Positions 56,960-64,000 of a stretch of 64,000 nt of DNA are shown here, one piece after another. The stretch covers positions 162,144,553-162,208,552 of the forward strand of contig NC_134700.1 of NCBI RefSeq assembly GCF_043290135.1, written 5' to 3'. Source of the DNA: Rhipicephalus microplus. Its lineage: Eukaryota; Arthropoda; Arachnida; Ixodida; Ixodidae. Positions within the stretch are counted from its first letter, which is position 1; each line of letters opens with the position of its first letter. Both the position numbers and the translations under genes were made by a program. The notes under the pieces were generated by a model. That model saw only the letters and a list, made by a program, of their open reading frames with translations. It had not been told where the DNA came from and searched no databases.

Positions 56960-58980
56960 AGATCGAACGTGTCATTTCTTTAGCAAAAAAAAAGTGTGCG
57001 TAGGTAGCGCTTTGTTCCTTTTGAATCTACACGGCGAAAAATATATAAACGATCGCTTCACTAAAGTATTGTTATGACCATCGTATTTATGATTGATGGC
57101 GTTTGTAATGTTGCGATGGTAATGTAGGCGAATGAGAAACGTGGAATTATAGGAAACAAATGAATAAATTGGCCCCTAATCTGCATGTTACACTGCATAT
57201 GTCGTCGAAAGACGATAGTCTTGAGTCTGGAGAGAGTCAACAAAACGTTTATTTGATGTTCTGCACAAGAGAAATCGTGAATGTTATTCTGGAGGCGCTG
57301 CGTTAGTGCCTCGAGCGTGTAGCGGAGGCGAACGAGCGCATCGAGGCACGTTAGACACGAGATATGCGCAATACTTGCTTTTTAATTGACAATCGCACAA
57401 GTATGAACGCTGAACCTTGAGCAATATTGGTGGGTGCTGGGGATAGAATTGGCTGTTGGATGACGTTTGAGGTATCAGTAAGGGCGGACAAACCGACAAA
57501 TGTACAGTGCAGACAAAAATTTTTTCACCGAAGGTTCCCAAGAAAGATTGTCGTCTTTAATAGTTCACGTAAAATGCTGTTATTCAGAAGTGGTGGCTTC
57601 ATTACCTTTAGTATGGAGAGCCGATGCTATATCTCATCGGGACCCATCGTAATTTACAGTATAGCCTAACCGTACCCACTCATTTGCCGCAATTAGTGCG
57701 CAGTCGTAATCACCCGAAAGCGCAGCTTCGCAAAGACGAACGAAGGCACAAAGTACATTACGGGTTCGCAGAGACTGCTGATGAAGTGTGTAATATATTG
57801 TTTCACTGGTTGAAAGTCCTTCACATAGGTCTCATGAGCGTGTTATGTGAATATGTTTTTTTTCTCTTTCTCAGTGCCCTACATCGTAATGTGCCGGGCG
57901 CGAAATTAAGTGATCAGGAGAAGAATAGTGGGTTCTGGACAGCACTGTACTTTCTATGTAGGTGGGATATAAGTGTACTCACGTTGAGCTACCCCCGTCG
58001 GCACACCATAACGAACTCATGCCAGGCTATATCCCTGATGCTAGGTAAAACAGTCCCTTCAATTGCTTTCCTTTTCTTTCTCCCTCTTTCACGAAATGTA
58101 GCTTGCGCCACAGTAAAGCGTACCTGAGCCATGTAAGCACCAACTCTGCCAAAAATAATTCCTTTTTGAATATAGATATGACGCCCCTTATGTCATAAAA
58201 TAAATAAATAAGTAAATAAACTTAAACCAGCTCCTCTTCACTCTTCACGCACAATGAAGAAACAGCGAAGCAGCTGGCGTTCCCTTCGTCAGCCCAACAC
58301 ATTTCTCTGTTTTGGAAGTTTTTGAAATATGTTGCATCACTACGCTTTATTAAACACTCTTTGTTAGACTTTGAAGTAGGAGTATATTTAGTACACTTTA
58401 TTTAGTACATTTTATTTGTTGTGTAAATCTATGGTCACAGCACTGTCACCACAACTTTAAAAAGCTCTGATATCAGGTCACATTTTTTAAAAAGACGTTT
58501 AAACACGAAAGTACGTGGTAAGCTGCCCTTTATAAAAGGCTTTACGGTCACATGTATACGTAAAACGCCAATGCCGTATTAATATCATCGGGCTTCAGTC
58601 AAGTCTTGCTTTTCGCAACGTGGAGGGACAGAGGCTTCATGGCATCTAATTTCTGCACTAGCACTCACATGTTCACTGAAAATATTCACTAATATATAAA
58701 GACGGTGCAACACGTACGTAATTTGTCACTGTGGTTGATTGGGTGAGTTGGTGATACATTACTGTTTTGAAATGAGAGCGCACTACTTAGACGCGGACAG
58801 ATAGACAGGGACAAGCGCTTGTCCGGTAATACTCGCACAGAGAAAGCATCCCAACCTCTCAGTCCCATTCCTCAGTCCCATTCAGTTACTGACACATCAG
58901 CGTGTGCAGACATACCAGTAGCACTATTTTCCTTTTCGTTCATATTCTCTTTTTGTGGGGCATGTAATCTTATATTCCCG
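56960..58980. other. No recognisable gene
   Basis: AT-rich with motif-free frames, including 57624-58127. Confidence 0.4.
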
Positions 58981-58984
58981 CCCG

Positions 58985-59110
58985 TCAGTACTCGCAGTGG
59001 TGGTTCAGTCACTACAGCGTTACGCTGCAGGTTGCGGGTTCGATTGCGGAACGTGTCGCGCACTTTTTGGCATTGGCATGGCTGGATGATGTGTTGTGCA
59101 TTATCGCATA
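58985..59110 (+). repeat. tRNA-like SINE head
   Basis: GTGGTGGTTCAGTCACTACA-type head and GCGGGTTCGATTGCGG as B box, 36 bases apart, similar to a Pol III internal promoter. The following body is short and not matched elsewhere in the window. Confidence 0.35.
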
Positions 59111-59604
59111 ACGTGACACTGCCCCTCTTATAATTTTCTTTTCCCAATAGTTCTCACGTACCCACTTTTTGTATACTTACTATACTCTGCACACGGGCTC
59201 TTCAAAAAGCTTATTGAATGGAAGCATTCAGATCAAGTGGCTTCACCTCTGAGAAAATTAAGAAAAAAAATGACGGAAATTCTCTCCAAATTACTACATG
59301 CATCTAGTACGTCTTCTTGCTCTGTTGATCTTGTTTTTTATTTTTTTATATTATATCTCGCTTGCACAACAAGAGAGGGATAGCAAAACAAGAAGCCATG
59401 AAATATTTGTTTTTTCAAATTCAAGTGTATTTATTAATATTGCATATACAAGAAACGGGTTACAAATACCTACAGAATCAGGAGATTGCAATGTACAAGA
59501 CTGTCAGGAGAACCTTGTATAATTAGTGGCGTATATACAAGCTAAGAGGAGCAAAAAGAGTGAACAAAATGAAAAATGCAAACACAACGAAACAATCTCA
59601 ACTA

Positions 59605-59648
<44 letters not shown>

Positions 59649-61900
59649 AAACCATAGCGGTAATATACAAAGCCTAAAAATACCAATAGAAAACTGTGAA
59701 ATCATGATGACAATAAATATATTACACAAGAAATAAAGGTTTCTCTAACAATATGGTTTTCATGTTGTGTTATATATATGGCAGTGACCGAGATGATTTA
59801 GTATGAAGAGGTATGCAATTCGAAAGATGAATACCATAGAAGCGAGCTGTGAATGTGCCATAGTTCGATCTTATTTTGGGTAAAAGTTATTGTGCTCTAA
59901 AAAGCTAATATTATTGTTGTTGACAAGGACATGGTGAGGAATACTATTTGATGATATTTCGCGATGAATGAGCTGGTATGTAATGAGCGACAATCTTTGA
60001 TAAAACAACTCTTGTATCGGTAGAATGTGCAGCTGTTAATAGATGGGTATATGAGAGAATGTACTGCAGTATGGTTGGGTCGAGAATGCGACTTGAAGTC
60101 GTAAGGTTTTCGTACGAGATTTCAAACTATGTTGACCCATTCTACACTGCCTATTAGTATGTTATACTATCTTATACACCATCAGTATAACAAACATTGG
60201 CAGAGAGCATGTAGTGCTGCATAAGCGGAATTCCCTATAAGATTGATACCTCTTAATGTGTCGTTGCAGTGGAATTCGTGGCTCTGAGACTGATGGTCGT
60301 TGTATAAGGCAGTGGGAAAAGTGTTTGGTTTCTGTAAGCGAACCACAACATAATTCATGTATAACGGGAAGAATAGCGCCCTTCGACGCCTGAAAGAAGG
60401 CCCTTAGCAGAGCACGCGTTTTCTTGTTGCACGCCTAGAAAATATTAACACTACCATTTTGACCATCGTCAAGGTAGTGTGTGCATATGAAGACGGTCCT
60501 GCGAAGAATAGCTCGGGTGATATGGTTTGGGATGATAGGATGAACAGGATTCTATGTTACTCTTTCGCGTTTCCAAGATATGTTGAAACGCATGCCGAAG
60601 ACATGTGTTGGAAACGCAGCTTACGTTAGTGCGCGCATCTCCATCTGCGAATTCACATTTATTCGACTATAATCTAAAGAGCTTTATCATCGTCAACCAC
60701 GTAGCCATGTAGCCTATATATACATAGATTGTATTCAGCTTACCCCGACTATGGAAACTATGGTATTGTATCATGCAACCATCGCAGTTTCGCATTCACT
60801 TTAAGTAAGTGAAAGTGTTTGAATGCCGAGACAGACGAGACGAATGAGAACCGTCCGAAAAAGGGTATCATTGGCATCACAGGAAACAGGTCGATGAGCT
60901 ACCTTAACGATGTTCCTCAGAGCGGTGCAGGCAGCCGGCACGGAGCCTGCCACCACTTACGTGGTCGCTGTATATATAGATCGCGCTCTCTATTCGGCTC
61001 GATGAGGCACAGATAAAATTTGGCTCCTCGCTCCATGCCAGCTGCGACGGAAACGTGAAGGCCGCTTGTTTTGGCTCGGCGATGCATGGCACGGAGTACG
61101 AACCGAGACACGACATCGGGCATCTTCCTATACGCCTTATACGCAGCCGTCACACGACAAAGAAAGCAAGAAAGAGAGAGAGATAGAGGTGGCGTGAGAA
61201 AGGAAAGATGGTTATGTTCAGTCGCTTTAGCGGACCTTACATTTTGTAGAATAATGAAAACTATGACGGGAAAAGGAGTAAAATATGGAAGGGTGGGTGT
61301 TCAAAGTGTCTTTCTATACTAACTCAAGTGATGTGCCACACTCAGCAGAGAAGGATACGAGACCAGCCTGGCCTCATTGCATGCGTTCGGGCCGTGATTA
61401 ATTGAAATAATTAATTTATTCGAGCAAATAAAATACAAGTGGTACGAGAATGTTATTGCTTCTACCTCTCGCAAAACAGGGAGGCAATGAAAAACGACAT
61501 GACTTTTATGCGTTGATAAAGCCACTTACATGCAGTAGGTAACTATGTGGTAGTGCACTTAGAACGCAGGTACATGGCAGAGACGTTCATAATTGGTAGT
61601 TAGTTGTACCAAGTGCGAACCAACTCGTTCACCAAGAAATTTTGTTACTCACACTCGCTTATTGCTGTCCGCCTTTCTAACATGATAGTGTTAAAGAGCT
61701 CGTTTCGCAGAAACTAGCCGTCGCCACTGTCTGTTTTGCGTGAGGGAAGTAGATGTTGCCCGTGAGTAAAAAATCGAGGCAGATGAAAAGTAAAGTAGGA
61801 ATACTAAAATTTGTGCTCAAGTAAGCATCGAGTGCTGGCTTTCTGCCTGGCAAGTGGGTGATTTACCACAGACTCGTGTCTCTGATTTAATTATTTCGGA
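59111..61900. other. No recognisable gene
   Basis: A (TA)n(TG)n microsatellite spans about 59604-59649. Otherwise AT-rich and motif-free; GC-richer with repeated GAGA at about 60900-61200. Confidence 0.4.
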
Positions 61901-61904
61901 AAAT

Positions 61905-61975
61905 ATATGTATATATATACAAGCGTCATATACATATAGGAGTCGTGTCAACAGGGGCGCAGTATTTACAAGCGT

Positions 61976-62018
<43 letters not shown>
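61905..62018. repeat. (TA)n tracts with TACAAGCGTC repeats
   Basis: TACAAGCGTC occurs twice (near 61918 and 61967). Between the copies lies GGAGTCGTGTCAACAGGGGC, which recurs almost exactly as the last readable bases of the window (63978-64000). The (TA)n tract at 61979-62018 is the host of the next element. Confidence 0.7.
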
Positions 62019-62022
<4 letters not shown>

Positions 62023-63166
62023 ACAAGCTGCCACTCTAGCGTCCCCAGCGTGAAGTCGGCGACGGGAATGACAGCAGGTTGGTTCGTTCCGTACGCAAGC
62101 AGAGACAGTGAAGAGATCAGAGACGTGGAAAAACAAAACAAACTTTACTCTAGTGATATTGCAGCACACGGGATCTAATACAACACTTCAATACAACTAA
62201 CAAAATACATCGACACTTGATACAACTAAATGAATATATAACAGGAACAATAAATCAGCTTACGAGAGAGAACTATTACAAACTACATAAACTAACAAGA
62301 ATAGAACGACGGAGGAGAAAGTTCGAAGATATAAACAGGTGAAGGCATACGTGTGATGACCGGCAGCGTTGTGTCCCCGACGATCGGATGCGAGAAGTCG
62401 AAGAGAGTTCTGGCACGACTGCGATGTCGGCGGTGTTGCAACGCTGGTGGCTCCGGGAGGCTAGTGCTTGCAGGTGACTTCGAGCAGGTTGAGCTAACTC
62501 GAAGCGAAGTCCCGATGTCTACGTTGCAGACGTTAATATCGCGTCACAACTAGACGAACGGCTAAGTTTAGGTGGCCAGCCGATACAGAGCCACACTAAA
62601 AACTTCTAGAAGAGATGCTTGTTGATCTGTTTGTACACCATCTTGGTCAGCGACTAGTCTGCCTAGCAGGGCAAAATCCTGCGCTTAAATCCCCCTCGTG
62701 TCTCCTTGCTCTCTTCCTTGGGGACAAGAGACCTCTACACGGGTCCAATCATGTGCGTTTAGTTGACGGAAACTCCGCCCCAAAAATATTTTGACCCCAC
62801 CCCTTTTTAATTGAGAGAGGGCCCGCAACTAGCGAGAGTGACAACCTGTCGGGTTGTTGTCATACGGCTTGGCCACCAAAGCGTTTCCCACGCTTTTCTC
62901 CGTGGGAACGGTCAACCATTTAGCTCTCAGCCGGTGTGTCTTGTAGTCTAATCCTTGTTCGGGGTATACCGTGGCCTTCTACGACCTTGCAGACGTCGCC
63001 ACAGTTACAAAAGGATTAACCGTCGGCGGCGACGTTCTAAGAAGAGCACCCCATTCTGCCCTTCTCGGCTCCCTTTCATGCGCCGCCGTTTCTCACGGTC
63101 AGTCGGGGAGTACGGCGCCCGTTAATCGCCGTGACGCGGTGTGGCCAAAAATAGCCGACCGTGACA
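62019..63166 (-). mobile_element. Probable solo LTR inserted in a (TA)n tract
   Basis: 1148 bp with ends TGTTACAAG... and ...CCGTGACA, that is TG...CA with short inverted ends TGTYAC, flanked on both sides by (TA)n. On the minus strand a GATTTAAGCGC TATA-like box (near 62695) precedes, by about 550 bases, AGTAAA (62144-62149), a poly(A)-signal variant, followed by a T-rich stretch: LTR order U3-R-U5. No internal coding sequence is present, consistent with LTR-LTR recombination. The target duplication cannot be read inside the TA repeat. Confidence 0.6.
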
Positions 63167-63191
63167 TATATATATAAATATATATATATAA

Positions 63192-63234
<43 letters not shown>

Positions 63235-63479
63235 AACTATCAATAAGGCTCTTAGAGACGGGATTCCAATCAAATTGAGAACGTGAACAACAAGAGTCAT
63301 ACCTTATCCACCGATTTAACACCCTCGAAAGAGGAATAAATGAGAATCCTGGAACACTTGCATTCATTAAACCATTAGAAAACAATAACGGCAATAATGA
63401 AAATAGTAACTGAGTTAACGGCACTGCAGCTGCGAAGGGCACAGGACCACTGAAAACAATGCCAAGTGTGACTACTCTT

Positions 63480-63480
<1 letters not shown>
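63167..63480. other. (TA)n tract and unrecognised spacer
   Basis: (TA)n with AAATA interruptions to 63231, then about 250 bp with nothing that I recognise. Confidence 0.6.
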
Positions 63481-63564
<84 letters not shown>

Positions 63565-63687
63565 GTAGATTATAAAGAGTCTGGCTTCGGTTGCCGTAGA
63601 ATTAAAGAAAAATAAGTATACGCCTCTAAAAAACTGTTTATTAGTGACGGTTCGATCGGCGACCGATCTTAGATAGATAGATAGACT

Positions 63688-63784
<97 letters not shown>

Positions 63785-63928
63785 CGAAACGTCACTAATG
63801 AACAGTTTTTTAGAGGCGTATACTTATTTTTCCTTAATTCTATGGCAACCGAAGCCTATACGCCTCTAAAAAAACTGTTTATTAGTGATGTTTCGCTCGT
63901 AGACCGATCTTAGATAGATAGATAGACT

Positions 63929-63980
<52 letters not shown>

Positions 63981-64000
63981 AATCGCGTCAACAGGGGTGC
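63481..64000. repeat. Long (TA)n tracts joining inverted modules
   Basis: (TA)n at 63481-63563, 63690-63782 and 63931-63978. Between them are related modules: forward 63583-63690 (GGCTTCGGTTGCCGTAGAAT to TAGATAGACTCCT), reversed 63783-63856, and forward 63857-63931. The second and third are directly adjacent and opposed. The window ends in this array. Confidence 0.8.

Noticed and set aside
63481..63795. Open frame of alternating Ile-Tyr, minus strand
   Set aside because: Direct translation of (TA)n; no coding content.

Overview
The window looks like nuclear DNA of an arthropod, most probably a hard tick. The grounds are the mix of repeats: many tRNA-headed SINEs of the kind I recall as Ruka-type from Rhipicephalus, RTE, CR1-like and RNase-H-bearing LINEs, Ty3/Gypsy elements and long (TA)n tracts. 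There is also one intron-containing THAP gene. Nothing suggests bacterial DNA (no operons, Shine-Dalgarno sites or long adjacent genes). The species call is an inference from recalled sequence types, not from a search.

Layout. 1-6.4 kb: mostly unrecognised AT-rich sequence with a decayed CR1-like LINE piece (about 1.95-3.0 kb). 6.4-14.9 kb: a decayed RNase-H LINE split by a 5.9-kb Ty3/Gypsy element (8519-14419) with two ~178-bp LTRs, a 4-bp target duplication, PBS-like and PPT sites; its gag is itself broken by another repeat. 14.9-27.6 kb: SINEs, LINE tails and a second copy of that repeat. 27.65-28.29 kb: a terminal-inverted-repeat element carrying three heat-shock-element-like sites, a TATA box plus initiator at canonical spacing, a short ORF and repeated splice-donor-like sites. 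29.1-37.7 kb: several SINEs with target duplications, an RNase-H LINE 3' end and a 3.4-kb CR1-like LINE with a SINE inserted in its 3' region. 40.9-44.5 kb: a full-length RTE LINE with an unbroken 1025-aa ORF and an 11-bp target duplication. 45-50.7 kb: a CpG-rich stretch with a perfect 20-bp hairpin, then SINEs and microsatellites. 50.86-52.9 kb: the one convincing host-type gene, a two-exon THAP-domain protein with a CpG-rich promoter and poly(A) signal. An inverted copy of part of its promoter lies 2.4 kb downstream. 53.4-61.9 kb: largely unrecognised. 62.0-63.2 kb: a probable solo LTR inside a (TA)n tract. 63.5-64.0 kb: inverted modules joined by (TA)n.

The genes do not form a pathway. 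The window is a nested repeat landscape around one host-type gene. The items most worth following are the promoter-bearing inverted-repeat element at 27647-28294, the THAP gene between inverted arms, and the intact RTE. All coordinates come from reading by eye, so edges of decayed repeats are approximate.
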